Shown here one piece after another: positions 15,830-25,102 of a stretch of 64,000 bases of DNA (its first letter is position 1; the number at the start of each line of letters is the position of its first letter). The translations under genes were made by a program, and so were the position numbers. The stretch comes from AC-32 sp963788215 (lineage in GTDB: Bacteria > Actinomycetota > Thermoleophilia > Gaiellales > Gaiellaceae). A model generated the notes under the pieces. It saw only the letters and a program-made list of their open reading frames with translations, was not told the DNA's origin and ran no database searches. The DNA is taken from the NCBI GenBank assembly GCA_963788215.1, contig CAWBFX010000008.1, forward strand, positions 230,274 to 294,273. The letters run 5' to 3'.

Positions 15830-17575
15830 ATGGCTCGGGCCCTCGCCCTCGCGGCCGTGCTCGCGCTCGCGGCTCCCGCGCTCGCCCATGCCACGGGCAA
15901 GCCTCTGCCTGCGGGACTCAACCCTCCCTCGCCGCGGCTGACGAAAGCCCAGGCGACGCGGATCTTCCTCGAGTACCCGAAGGTCAGGTCGTGGCTCGAC
16001 CGCTATCCGCGGACCAACCGCACCGTCGACACGACGTTCAAGAAGAGCGTCTGGACGGTGAGCGTCTGGTGGGGCCAGGCCGGCGAGATCGCGACGGGCA
16101 AGGTCGACGACACGAGCGGCGCGGTCACCGAGGCCTGGACCGGGCCGCAGGTCGCGTGGAAGATGGCGCGCGGCTCGCCCGGGGCGTTCGGCGGCAAGGA
16201 CGTCAACAGCGTCCCGCTCTGGCTCGGCTTCTGCGCGCTTTTCTTCTTCGGCCTCGCCGACCTGCGGCGGCCGCTGAGCCTGCGCAACCTCGACCTGCTC
16301 GCCCTCCTCTCCTTCTCCGTCTCGCTCTGGTACTTCAACCGCGGCGACGTCTTCACGAGCGTCCCGCTCGCCTATCCGCCCATGATCTATCTGCTCGGGC
16401 GGATGCTCTGGAGCGCCGGCCGCGGGCGGCTGCGGACCGGGGCGGTGCCGGTCTGGCCGATCTGGGCGCTCGCGGCTGCGGCCGTCTTCGCGGGCGGTTT
16501 CCGCATCGGCCTCAACCTCCAGTCGTCCAACGTGATCGACGTCGGCTACTCGGGCGTGGTCGGCGCCGACCGGATCGCGCACGGCCAGGTTCCGTACGGC
16601 AACTTCCCGGTCGAGGGCTCGCGCAAGGCGTGCGGCCCCGCCGACTCGGAGGGAGAGATCCGCAACCGGATCCAGGAGAACGGCCGCTGCGAGTCGGCCA
16701 ACCCAGAAGGGGACACGTACGGGCCTGTCGCGTACGAGGCGTACCTGCCCGGCTACGCGATTCTCGGCTGGAGCGGCAAGTGGGACGACCTCCCCGCAGC
16801 CCACTTCAGCTCGATCTTCTTCGAACTGCTCTGCGTCTTCGGCGTGGGGCTCGTCGGGCTTCGCTTCGGGGGCACCCGGCTGGCGGTCACGCTCGCCTTC
16901 GCGTGGCTCGCCTACCCGTTCACGCTGTACGCGTCGAGCTCGAACACGAACGACTCGCTGCCGCCGCTTTTCCTGATCTGGGGGTTCTGGCTCGTGACTT
17001 CGCCCGCGGCCCGCGGCGCGGCGGTCGCGCTCTCGGGCTGGACGAAGTTCGCCCCGCTCGTCGTGGCGCCGCTCTGGGCGTCTTACCCGGAGCCGTTCAA
17101 GCGCCCGCGGGAAAAGGCGATCTTCGTCGCGGCGTTCCTCGCCGCCAGCGCGGTCGCGTTCTCGATCCTCCTGCTCGACGGCCACCCCCTCCACGCGGCG
17201 CACGTCTTCTGGACGAGGACGCTCGGCTGGCAGATCGGGCGCGACTCGCCGTTCTCGCTCTGGGACTGGCGCCAGTACCACGCGGGCCTGCCCGACCTGC
17301 AAGTGGTTCAGCGCGTCCTCGAAGGCCTGCTGATCGCCGGGGCGATCGCGTCCTACTTCCTGCCGCGCCGCAAGTCGCCGCTGCAGCTCGCCGCGCTCAC
17401 GGCTGCGCTCCTGCTCGGCTTTCAGCTCGTCCTGACACACTGGTCCTACCTCTACCTGCCGTGGTTCTTCCCCTTCGCAGCCTTCGCAGTGCTGGCGCCG
17501 GTCCCGCAGCGCGCGCCGGCGCCCGCCTACCAGCCGGTTGAGCGTCCTCGCCAGGAGCTCGTCGGCGTCGATTGA
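15830..17575 (+). CDS. GT-C/DUF2029-like polytopic membrane protein
   Basis: 581 residues beginning with a cleavable-looking signal (ALALAAVLALAAPALAHA) and an ~95-residue extracytoplasmic section, then about ten membrane helices. 'VGADRIAHGQVPYGNFPVEG' and 'YGPVAYEAYLPGYAIL' resemble the conserved luminal loop of GT87/DUF2029-type polyprenol-phosphate mannosyltransferases ('a..l..G..PY..f...YpP'), and 'SSNTNDSLPPLFLIWGF' a further loop. The N-terminal soluble section is unusual for the family and may be a substrate-binding addition. The following gene overlaps by 38 bases and is of the same general type. A glycosyltransferase role is inferred; no donor or acceptor can be named. Confidence 0.68.
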   Translation: MARALALAAVLALAAPALAHATGKPLPAGLNPPSPRLTKAQATRIFLEYPKVRSWLDRYPRTNRTVDTTFKKSVWTVSVWWGQAGEIATGKVDDTSGAVTEAWTGPQVAWKMARGSPGAFGGKDVNSVPLWLGFCALFFFGLADLRRPLSLRNLDLLALLSFSVSLWYFNRGDVFTSVPLAYPPMIYLLGRMLWSAGRGRLRTGAVPVWPIWALAAAAVFAGGFRIGLNLQSSNVIDVGYSGVVGADRIAHGQVPYGNFPVEGSRKACGPADSEGEIRNRIQENGRCESANPEGDTYGPVAYEAYLPGYAILGWSGKWDDLPAAHFSSIFFELLCVFGVGLVGLRFGGTRLAVTLAFAWLAYPFTLYASSSNTNDSLPPLFLIWGFWLVTSPAARGAAVALSGWTKFAPLVVAPLWASYPEPFKRPREKAIFVAAFLAASAVAFSILLLDGHPLHAAHVFWTRTLGWQIGRDSPFSLWDWRQYHAGLPDLQVVQRVLEGLLIAGAIASYFLPRRKSPLQLAALTAALLLGFQLVLTHWSYLYLPWFFPFAAFAVLAPVPQRAPAPAYQPVERPRQELVGVD

Positions 17576-18772
17576 CCCGCGCAGGGTCTTCTACGCGGCC
17601 CTCGCAGCGCTCGTCGTCTCGCTGACCCTGCTCCACTTCGGCTTCTACCAGCACCGGCTGATCCTCGACACCGTCGAGTACCACCGCTACGGGACGGCGA
17701 TCGCCCACGGCGACGTGCCCTACCGGGACTTTCGGATCGAGTACCCGCCGGGCGCGCTCGCCGATGTTCGCGCTGCCTGCGGTCGGAAAGCCGGGGTTCA
17801 GCCTGTACCAGCGCCAGTTCCAGGTGCTGCTCGGCGTCCTGGCCGGGGCGACGCTGCTCGGGATGGCCTCGGTGCTGATCTCACTCGGCGCGACGACGGC
17901 GCGGCTGGCGGGCGCGCTCGGGTTCTTCGCGCTCTCGCCGCTCGTGCTGGGCTCGGTCGTGATCTACCGCTACGACCTCTGGCCGGCCGCGCTCGCCGTG
18001 GGCGGGCTTGCGGGGATCCTCGCGCGGGCGCGAGCGCTGGGGATTTGCCTCGCTCGGGCTCGGAATCGCCGCGAAGATCTTCCCGGCGGTGATCGTCCCG
18101 ACCGCTTTCGCGTACGTCTGGCGGACGCGCGGGCGGCGCGAGGCGCTCATCTGCCTCGGGATCGCCGCCGCGGTGGTGGCGGTCTTCGTCGTGCCCTTTC
18201 TCGCGGTCGCGCCGCACGGCTTCTGGGAGAGCATCCGTCGCCAGGCGTCCCGCCCGCTGCAGATCGAGAGCCTCGGCTCGGGCTTCCTGCTCGCGGCGCA
18301 TCAAATTGGCGATCTCCAACTGAACGTGGTTACCAGTCACGGATCGCAGAACCTCACGGGCTCATTGCCGAGCGCGCTCGGTGGCGTCGAGACGGCGCTG
18401 CTCGTGCTGAGCCTGCTGGCGATCTGGGCTCTGGCCGCGCGCGCCCCCGCGACCCCGGAGCGACTCGTTCGCTACTCGGCCGCGGCCGTGACGGCGTTCA
18501 TCGCGTTCGACAAGGTCCTCTCACCGCAGTTCATGATCTGGCTGATCCCGCTGGTCCCGCTCGTCGGCGGCAGGCGCGGTCTGGTCGCGTCGGCGCTGCT
18601 GGGGCTCGCGCTGCTCCTCACGCAGCTGTGGTTCCCGATCCGCTACTGGGACCTGGTGCTGCAGCTGAAGGCGTTTCCGTCCTGGGCGGTGCTGGCGCGC
18701 GACCTCGTCCTGGTCGCGCTGCTCGCGGTGCTGCTCGTCAGGGGACGGGAACCCGAACCGCTTCGCAGCTGA
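17538..18772 (+). CDS. GT87/DUF2029-like mannosyltransferase-type membrane protein (two frame breaks)
   Basis: Starts with TTG inside the preceding gene. The first frame covers the N-terminus up to 'DTVEYHRYGTAIAHGDVPY' and 'RIEYPPGAL', the second frame (+1, from ~17757) continues 'PMFALPAVGKPGFSLYQRQF' and several membrane helices, and the third frame (+1 again, from ~18030) gives 'GFASLGLGIAAKIFPAVIVP' and the rest up to 18772. Joined, the protein is ~410 residues with nine or ten helices and the GT-C hallmarks 'YHRYG..I..GDVPYRDFRIEYPPG' and 'KIFPAVIVP'. Each break is explained by one extra base. It overlaps the convergent YmdB-family gene by 35 bases. Either sequence error twice or a decayed paralogue of its neighbour. 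Confidence 0.7.
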
Positions 18773-19517
18773 GCGCGCGCCCCTCGGCGTCGCACTCGAC
18801 GAGCGCGCCCTCGATCCGGACGCCGCCCGACGCGGGCTCGAAGCGGACCGGCATCCCCGTGCGCATCCGGCGGATCGCGAGCTCCGCCTTGACGCCGATC
18901 ACCGAGTCGTGCGGGCCCGTCATGCCGGCGTCGGTGATCGCAGCCGTGCCACCGGCCTGGACGCGCGCGTCGCTCGTCTGGACGTGCGTGTGGGTACCGA
19001 TGACCGCGGTGACGCGGCCGTCCAGCACCCGGGCGAGGGCGATCTTCTCGCTCGTCGCCTCGGCGTGGAAGTCGACCACGATGACTTTCGCCTGCGAGCG
19101 GGCCTGCTCGACGAGGTCGTCCACGAGCTCGAACGGGCCGACCGGCGTCTGCATGAAGAGGCTGCCCTGGAGGTTCACGACCGCGACCGGCGTTCCGTCT
19201 TCCGCAGGCACGACCACGAGGCCGCGGCCTGGGGCCGAGGCGCCGAGGTTCGCGGGCCGTACGACCCGCTCCGCGCTCTCGAGGTAGTCGTTGATCTCCC
19301 GGCGGCGCCAGACGTGGTTGCCGAGCGTGAGCACGTCGGCCCCGGCGGCGAGGAGCCGCTCGGCGAGCCGCGGCGTGATTCCGGAGCCGTCGGCGACGTT
19401 CTCGCCGTTGACGACGCAGAAGCCGGCGCCGAGCTCGTCCTTCAGGCCCGCGAGGCGTGCTTCGACCGCAGCACGGCCAGGCGTGCCGAAGACGTCGGCG
19501 ACGAAGAGGATCTTCAG
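18738..19517 (-). CDS. YmdB-family metallophosphoesterase (2',3'-cyclic nucleotide phosphodiesterase type)
   Basis: About 259 residues, starting at a CTG at 19515-19517 preceded by AGGAAC eight bases upstream. The first ATG/GTG start available (19334) would remove the catalytic N-terminus, which reads 'KILFVADVFGTPGRAAVEA' (first metal Asp), 'FCVVNGENVADGSGI' (Asn-Glu-Asn, TIGR00282 hallmark) and 'VLTLGNHVWRRRE' (GNH). Downstream are 'VIVVDFHAEATSEK', 'VIGTHTHVQTSD' (HTHV) and 'ITDAGMTGPHDSVIG', all diagnostic of the YmdB group, linked in Bacillus to RNA turnover and biofilm control. The stop side overlaps the convergent membrane protein. Upstream on the same strand lies the M23-like gene, 10 bases away. 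Confidence 0.9.
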   Translation of the reverse strand: MKILFVADVFGTPGRAAVEARLAGLKDELGAGFCVVNGENVADGSGITPRLAERLLAAGADVLTLGNHVWRRREINDYLESAERVVRPANLGASAPGRGLVVVPAEDGTPVAVVNLQGSLFMQTPVGPFELVDDLVEQARSQAKVIVVDFHAEATSEKIALARVLDGRVTAVIGTHTHVQTSDARVQAGGTAAITDAGMTGPHDSVIGVKAELAIRRMRTGMPVRFEPASGGVRIEGALVECDAEGRALSCEAVRVPVP

Positions 19518-19527
19518 CGCCGCGTTC

Positions 19528-20307
19528 CTAGGGCGACAGGGCGGCGGCGTTGTGCACGGACATCGAGACGTGGTTGCCCGAGTCCGCGGTGAAGTGCGAG
19601 AGCGTCTGGCGCTCGACCCCGGCGACGTTCACGACGGTGCCGATCTTCGAGGTCGTCGCGGCGACCGTCGAGCCGACGGTCAGGCTCGGGTCCGGCCGCA
19701 GGTGCGTCAGCGAGACGACGAACGACGGGCTCCCCGTCGGCTGGACGTCGATGCGGGCGCCGTAGGTCTTGCCGTCGAGCACGAAGGGCGTGATCCCGAC
19801 GATCGTCCCGTCGACGGGCGAGTAGACGTCGGTCCCAGGCGTGGCCCCGACGTCGAGCGCGGCGGTGGATGGGCCCGTGCCGCCCTCGACGACGTAGTAG
19901 CGGATCCCGGTGCCGCCGCCGCCGAAGAGCTTGTGGACGAGCCGCCCGACGAGACCCTGGTTGCCCTGGTGCCCGACGGGGTCGAGCGCGAGCGCGCCGT
20001 CGCCCGACGCGTGGTAGCCGATCGCCGTCACGCGGCTCTGCGCGATCGGCAGGTCGAGCCGGAGCGCGCTCTGCATCGCCACGACCTGAGGCCGCGGCGG
20101 ACCGGACGGCAGCAGCCGCGCGGCGGGCGCGGGCGCCGTCGTCGGGACGGGAGCCGGATGCGCGGAGCCGAACGCCGTCAGGAGCAGCGTGATCAGGACC
20201 ACAGCGGCCAGAAGCAAAAGGCCCACCACTCGTCTCATGCGGCGTGCGGCAGCCGCCTCCGCCCGCCGCCGTCGCACCGCAAGTGCGTGCCCGGAGGGTG
20301 GTGACAT
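19528..20307 (-). CDS. M23/LytM-like membrane-anchored protein
   Basis: 259 residues from the ATG giving 'MSPPSGHALAVRRRR'. One membrane helix (VVGLLLLAAVVLITLLLTAF) follows a basic cytoplasmic start, then a Pro/Ala linker and an extracytoplasmic domain. 'PGTDVYSPVDGTIVGI' and 'VVSLTHLRPDPSLTVGSTVAA' match the strand pattern of M23 (lysostaphin/LytM) peptidases ('G.pV.A..dG.V......Y......H...l....G..V..G'). The first His/Asp of HxxxD and final HxH appear altered ('SLTHLRP' and 'SHFTADSGNHVSMSVHN'), so catalysis is uncertain. It could be a non-catalytic activator of cell-wall hydrolases. Divergent from the transporter fusion, with 143 bases between. Confidence 0.6.
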   Translation of the reverse strand: MSPPSGHALAVRRRRAEAAAARRMRRVVGLLLLAAVVLITLLLTAFGSAHPAPVPTTAPAPAARLLPSGPPRPQVVAMQSALRLDLPIAQSRVTAIGYHASGDGALALDPVGHQGNQGLVGRLVHKLFGGGGTGIRYYVVEGGTGPSTAALDVGATPGTDVYSPVDGTIVGITPFVLDGKTYGARIDVQPTGSPSFVVSLTHLRPDPSLTVGSTVAATTSKIGTVVNVAGVERQTLSHFTADSGNHVSMSVHNAAALSP

Positions 20308-20450
20308 CCGGGGCACGGTAACGCAGGTCGCCTGAGCCTGCAACGAGTGGTGCGGGTCGAGCGCCACGGAGCCCTCGACAGGAAATCCCAATCCCATGCG
20401 GGCGGCCGGGACGGCCGAAGCTGTATTACCTGCGCGCTACGATTGGCGGC

Positions 20451-22352
20451 ATGGCCGGGCCCCCTGCCGTGGCCGCGAAGATCCAGGTTCCGCGCTGGAT
20501 CCAGCTGGTCGGGCTTCCGCTGGTGCTGCTGTTCCTGTGGGTGGTGGCGGGCGCGGCGCGTCACGTCGTCTTCCTGTTCCTGATCGCCGCCCTGATCGCG
20601 TTCCTGCTGAACCCGCTCGTGCGCGGGCTCACGCGCGTGTGGATCCCGCGCGGGTTCGGCGTGGCAATCGTGTACGTGGGGTTCGTGGCCATCATCGTCG
20701 CCTCGGCCGCCGCGATCGGCACCGTCGTCGTGAACCAGACGAAATCGAGCGCGAGCCGCGTGGACGACTACTTTACGGTCGCCCACGGACGCCCGTACCA
20801 GACCCACGCGTATCGCGACGTCGACCGCTTCCAGCACTGGCTCGACACCCACCGCCTCAGCTCGATCAAGGTCCGCCAGCAGGGTCACGACCTCGTCAAC
20901 CGGATCCGCGAGAAGGACGTCTCGAAGTACACCCGCCAGGTGATCGACTTCGTCGAGGGGGCGGCGATCGGCACGCTCAAGTTTCTCTTCAGCCTCGTCC
21001 TCGTGATCGTGGTCTCGATCTACATGCTGCTCGACATGCCGAGGCTGGGTCGCGTCGTGGACCGGCGCTTCCCGCCCCATCCGGGGTCGCCGTCGCTGCT
21101 CCCGCGCATCGAGCGCTCGCTCGCCAGCTACGTGCGCGGCCAGTTCCTGCTCTCGCTGATCATCGGGACGAGCGCGGGCCTCGGGCTCTGGCTGCTCGGC
21201 ACGCTCGGCTGGGTCCCGGGCGCCGACAAATACGCCGTGCTGTTCGGCGCGTGGGTCGCGATCACCGAGCTGATCCCGTACCTCGGGCCCTGGCTCGGCG
21301 CGATCCCGCCGCTCCTGTACGCGCTGGTCGTGCATCCGGTCTCGGCGCTCTGGGTCGGCCTGCTCTTCCTCGGGATCCACCAGGTCGAGGGTCACGTCGT
21401 CGTGCCGAACGTGATGGGGAGCGCGCTTCGGCTGCATCCGCTGCTCGTGATCTTCGGGCTGCTCGCCGGGGGCGAGATCTACGGGCTGCCCGGCGCGCTG
21501 GTGGCGCTGCCGCTGCTCGCGGCTGCTCGCGCGATCTGGGAATTCTTCGGCGAACGGGTAACGCTGGAGTCGTGGCAGGAAGGCGGGCCAACTCAGGGCG
21601 GGGCAGTTCCGGTGCAGGTGGAAGCCGAGACGCGGCCCGTGGCCCCGGTTCCGCCCGCCGGACCCGCCGGCCGCAGCGAGCCGGTGAGCTCGCGCCAGCT
21701 GCTTCTCGCCGCGCGGGGCGCGGGGCGCCGCTTCGGCAAGAAGACGGCGCTCGAGCCTGCCGAGCTCGAGATCTACGACGGCGACGCGCTCGCGCTCGTG
21801 GGCCCGAACGGGGCCGGCAAGTCCACGCTGCTGGCGATTCTGGCCGGGGCGCTCGAGCCGAGCGTGGGCGGGATCGAGCGGAAGACGGGCATCCGCGTCG
21901 GCTGGGCGCCGCAGAGGCCTGCCCAGTACGGCCGGCTCTCGGCGCGGGAGAACATCGAGCTGTTCGCACGCCTCGAGGGCGAGGCGGACCCGGCCGGCAT
22001 CGCCGGGCAGCTGCTCCGCGAGTTCGACCTCCCCGGCGAGCCCCAGCCGAGCGCGAACCTCTCCGTCGGCAACCGCCAGCGGGTCAACCTCGCGATCGCC
22101 TTCCTCGGGCGCCCCGACGTCCTGCTCCTCGACGAGCCCACCGCGGCACTCGACCCCGGGCAGCGGCGCAGGCTCTGGGAGCGCTGCGACGCCCTGCGCG
22201 AGGCAGGCGGCGCCGTCGTCTTCGCGACGCAGAACCTCGACGAGGTCGAGCGCAAGGCCAACGCTGTCGCCGCCCTGCGCGACGGCCGGATCGTCTTCTC
22301 CGGCACCGTCCAGGAGTACGACCGGGCGCAGGCAGACACTCTTTTCGCATGA
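20451..22352 (+). CDS. Fusion of AI-2E/PerM-family transporter with ABC ATPase
   Basis: 633 residues with two usually separate parts. Residues ~15-365 are an AI-2E/PerM-family permease with about seven helices, including 'FLIAALIAFLLNPLVRGL', 'ITELIPYLGPWLGAIPPLLYAL' and 'IHQVEGHVVVPNVMGSALRLHPL', a block diagnostic of the family. After a ~55-residue Pro/Gly/Glu-rich linker, an ABC ATPase begins ('FGKKTALEPAELEIYDGDAL'): Walker A GPNGAGKST from residue 451, signature 'LSVGNRQRVNLA' (variant of LSGGQ), Walker B 'DVLLLDEPTAALD' with D561, and H-loop replaced by Gln ('FATQNLDE'). The ABC-2 permease gene follows with an ATGA overlap. The linkage suggests the PerM half is physically tied to an exporter. 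No stop codon or frame anomaly marks the junction. Confidence 0.85.
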   Translation: MAGPPAVAAKIQVPRWIQLVGLPLVLLFLWVVAGAARHVVFLFLIAALIAFLLNPLVRGLTRVWIPRGFGVAIVYVGFVAIIVASAAAIGTVVVNQTKSSASRVDDYFTVAHGRPYQTHAYRDVDRFQHWLDTHRLSSIKVRQQGHDLVNRIREKDVSKYTRQVIDFVEGAAIGTLKFLFSLVLVIVVSIYMLLDMPRLGRVVDRRFPPHPGSPSLLPRIERSLASYVRGQFLLSLIIGTSAGLGLWLLGTLGWVPGADKYAVLFGAWVAITELIPYLGPWLGAIPPLLYALVVHPVSALWVGLLFLGIHQVEGHVVVPNVMGSALRLHPLLVIFGLLAGGEIYGLPGALVALPLLAAARAIWEFFGERVTLESWQEGGPTQGGAVPVQVEAETRPVAPVPPAGPAGRSEPVSSRQLLLAARGAGRRFGKKTALEPAELEIYDGDALALVGPNGAGKSTLLAILAGALEPSVGGIERKTGIRVGWAPQRPAQYGRLSARENIELFARLEGEADPAGIAGQLLREFDLPGEPQPSANLSVGNRQRVNLAIAFLGRPDVLLLDEPTAALDPGQRRRLWERCDALREAGGAVVFATQNLDEVERKANAVAALRDGRIVFSGTVQEYDRAQADTLFA

Positions 22353-23681
22353 CGCGCGTGCTCTTGCTGCTGAGAAAGGACGCGCTCGTGCTGCGGCGCT
22401 CTCCGCTGCTCCTCGGGATCATCCTGGCCTACCCCGTGGCGATCGCGGTCCTGGTCGGCCTCGTCGCGGGCTACTCCACGGCCAAGACGCGAGTCGCGCT
22501 CGTCGACGAGGACAACCTGCCGCCCGTCGTCACGATCGGCGGCCAGCGCTTCCACGTCGACCGCACGATCCGGGAGGTCAGCAAGAACGTCGACCTCGTC
22601 CGCGGCCTCTCGAGGGACGAGGCCGAACGGCAGCTCGCCGCGGGAAAGGTCGTCGCCGTCGTGACCGTCCCGCCCGGATTCCTGGCGACGCTCGAGCAGA
22701 TGGTGCGGAGCCCGCAGCTCGAGGTCGAGCTCTCGCACGGCACCATCTCCGCTCGGGTCAAGCAGCAGGTTCAGGCCCTCGTCTACTCGCTCAACCGCCA
22801 GCTCCAGAGCGCGTACATCGCCACGAACCTGAAGTACGTCGACCTCATCCTCCGCGGCGGCGACGGCAGCTTCCTCGGGCAGCCGATCAGCGTCATCGGC
22901 CTCGAGCGCGCCGAGCAGGAGCTCCGGCAGATGCCGCAGACGCCCCGGGTCAAGAAGCTCGAGGACTTCGTCCACGACGCGCGGCTCGCCCTCGCGAACA
23001 CCGGCGACGCGCTGCGGGCGACCGCCCGGCCCATCGGCGTCACGTACGTGAACGGCCGTGGGCGGACGACGCTGCTCGCGGCGAACGTCCAGGCGTACGC
23101 GCTCGGCCTCACGATCACGTTCCTCGCGCTCATGCTCGCGGCCGGCTCCTTGGCGGCCGAGCGCGACGAGAACGTCATCGGGCGGCTTGCGCGTGGGCTC
23201 GTTGGGCTCGGCCATCTCGTCTGGTCGAAGGTCCTGCTTGCTGCCGCGCTCGCGCTGGCGCTTGGAATCACGATCGCCGTCGCGTTCGGCGTGATCATCG
23301 AGATCGGCGGCGTGAACGGCGGGGAGCCGTGGCGCCGCCTGCCGCTGCTCGTCGTCGGGCTGCTGCTCGCGGGCGGCGCGCTCGGGGCGCTCGGCGCGCT
23401 CCTCGGCGCGCTCGCGCGGGAGGCCCGGTCGGCGTCGCTCGTTGCCGTGCTCGTCGTCCTGCCGATCGTCTTCCTGGGGTTGATCCCGGCGCAGATCGTC
23501 CCGCCGGCCGGCTGGGCGAGCGACGTCCTTCCCGTTCACGCACGCGGTGCGCTTCTTCAACGCGGCGCTCTACGACCTCAGCCCCTGGCGCCAGGTCGCG
23601 CGGCAGGCCGTCTGGCTGATCGCGCTCGGCGCGATCTTCGGCGTTCTCGCCCGGCTGGGAGCGCGTAGATTGTTGGTATGA
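22349..23681 (+). CDS. ABC-2 type permease (frame break near 23527)
   Basis: Starts with the ATG overlapping the fusion gene's stop. Architecture: one membrane helix near residues 15-38, a large extracytoplasmic domain (~40-230) containing 'VALVDEDNLPPVVTIGGQRF' and 'GKVVAVVTVPPGFLATLEQM', then about five helices, as in ABC-2/YhgE-type export permeases. After 'PPAGWASDV' the frame drifts into an Arg-rich tail; one base fewer at 23527-23528 restores 'FPFTHAVRFFNAALYDLSPW' and 'QAVWLIALGAIFGVLARLG', the normal last helix, ending at 23681 (~443 residues) in an ATGA overlap with hemB. It presumably pairs with the ABC domain of the preceding fusion protein. The cargo is unknown. Confidence 0.82.
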
Positions 23682-24638
23682 GCTTCCCGGCCATGCGCCT
23701 GCGAAGGCTGCGCCGCAGCGACCGGTTGCGTGCGCTCGTCCGCGAGACGCGCCTCGACCTCGACGACTTCGTTTTCCCCTTGTTCGTCGGGCCGGAGGCG
23801 TTCGAGAACGCCGAGCTTCCGGCGCTCGGCCGCCACTCGGTCGAGTCGCTGGCGGCCGAGGCGAGCGAGCTCGAGCGGCTCGGCGTGCGGTCCGTCCTGC
23901 TGTTCGGGATTCCGGACGAGAAGGACGCCGAGGGCTCGGGGGCGTGGGACGACGACGGCGTCGTCCAGCAGGCGCTGCGGGCGCTCGCGCGAGGCTTCGC
24001 CGGGCCTCGTGCTGCTGACCGACGTCTGCCTCTGCGAGTACACGTCGCACGGCCACTGCGGAGCTCTCGACGGCGACGACGTCGACAACGACTCGACGCT
24101 CGAGCTGCTCGCCCGCACGGCCGTCAGCCACGCGGAGGCCGGCGCGGATGCCGTCTGCCCGAGCGACATGATGGACGGCCGCGTCGCCGCGATCCGCACT
24201 GCCCTCGACGACGCCGACCGGGGTCAGACCCCGATCGTGAGCTACGCCGCCAAGTACGCGTCGGCGTTCTACGGGCCCTTTCGCGAGGCCGTCCAGTCGG
24301 AGCCCGCGTTCGGCGACCGGCGCGGCTACCAGATGGATCCCGCCAACGTGCGCGAGGCGCTGCGCGAGTGCGAGCTCGACGTCCGCGAAGGCGCGGACGC
24401 GCTGCTCGTCAAGCCGGCTCTCCCGAACCTCGACGTGATCCGCGCCGTGCGGGAGCGCTTCGACCTTCCCGTCGGCGCCTACAACGTCTCCGGCGAGTAC
24501 GCGATGCTGAAGGCCGCGGGCGCCCGCGGCTGGCTGGACGAGCGGCAGGCCGCCCTCGAGTCGCTGACCGCGATCGTCCGAGCCGGCGCAGACCTGGTCA
24601 TCTCCTACTGGACGAAGGAGCTGGCAGCGTGGCTGTAA
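23678..24638 (+). CDS. hemB: Delta-aminolevulinic acid dehydratase (porphobilinogen synthase), frameshifted
   Basis: Condenses two 5-aminolevulinate molecules to porphobilinogen in tetrapyrrole synthesis. The N-terminal part ('MRLRRLRRSDRLRALVRET', 'DDFVFPLFVGP', 'VLLFGIPDEKDAEGSGAW') is in one frame; from ~24005 the +1 frame continues 'GLVLLTDVCLCEYTSHGHCG' (the three zinc-type cysteines), 'VCPSDMMDGRVAAIR', 'SYAAKYASAFYGPFREA' (Schiff-base Lys), 'LVKPALPNLDVIR' (second active-site Lys) and 'VGAYNVSGEYAMLKAA'. Removing one C at 24005-24006 gives a 319-residue protein of normal length. Because all catalytic residues are intact, the break is probably a sequence error. A GGGGTCAGACCCC palindrome lies inside the gene at 24219-24233. 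Confidence 0.93.
24219..24233. repeat. GC-rich palindrome inside hemB (family 3)
   Basis: CGGGGTC-A-GACCCCG, a perfect 15-base palindrome matching the core of the element at 34048-34080. In the hemB frame it encodes RGQTP, which parallels the RGQAP encoded by the two copies in the E2 linker. It lies in the segment before 'IVSYAAKY' and does not appear to change the usual length of hemB. Confidence 0.6.
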
Positions 24639-25093
24639 CCCTCGATGTCTGGGAGACGATTGCGCAGTCCGCTGCAGCGGAGAGCCGCCTGTGGGCGGCC
24701 GCGCTGCGCCCCGACGGCGAGCGCGAAGAGGATGCCATCTTCTCGCCGCTGGCCGAGGAGCGGTACGCGCTCGGTCTCGAGACGATCTACGAGGGCTACC
24801 TGCTCCACTACGGCAGGCCGCGACTGTTCGACCCGGGTGACGCAGACACGGCCCTGCTGCTCGGCGACTATCTCTACGCGCACGGCCTCGTCCGCATCGC
24901 CGAGAGCGGCACCGTCGAGGCGGTCGCCGAGCTCGCGGCCCTGATCTCGCTCTGCGCCCAGCTGCGCGCCGACCGTCTTCCCGGCGACGGCGAGGCATGG
25001 GCGGCAACCGCCGCGAAGCTCGGCGACGGACGTGATTCCTCGCCGGCGCTGGTCGAAAGCGCGCTCGCGGCTCACGCGCGGCGCGTCCAGTAG
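24629..25093 (+). CDS. Small alpha-helical protein, possibly isoprenyl-synthase-like
   Basis: 154 residues starting with a GTG that overlaps the end of hemB by 10 bases in another frame, so it is probably translationally coupled to hemB. The segment 'DADTALLLGDYLYAHGLVRIA' followed by a long Ala/Leu-rich helix resembles the 'GDYLFARAF..LA' helix of the polyprenyl diphosphate synthase encoded at 33125 in this window. However, no DDxxD motif is present, and the protein is half the size of a real synthase. It may be a non-catalytic relative or partner of an isoprenyl diphosphate synthase. I do not recognise a characterised family. Confidence 0.65.
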   Translation: MAVTLDVWETIAQSAAAESRLWAAALRPDGEREEDAIFSPLAEERYALGLETIYEGYLLHYGRPRLFDPGDADTALLLGDYLYAHGLVRIAESGTVEAVAELAALISLCAQLRADRLPGDGEAWAATAAKLGDGRDSSPALVESALAAHARRVQ

Positions 25094-25102
25094 GATCGCG
25101 CC

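Noticed and set aside
15524..17440. A 638-residue minus-strand frame opposite the GtrA and GT-C genes
   Set aside because: Arg/Asp/Glu-rich shadow sequence; the plus strand has clear membrane proteins.
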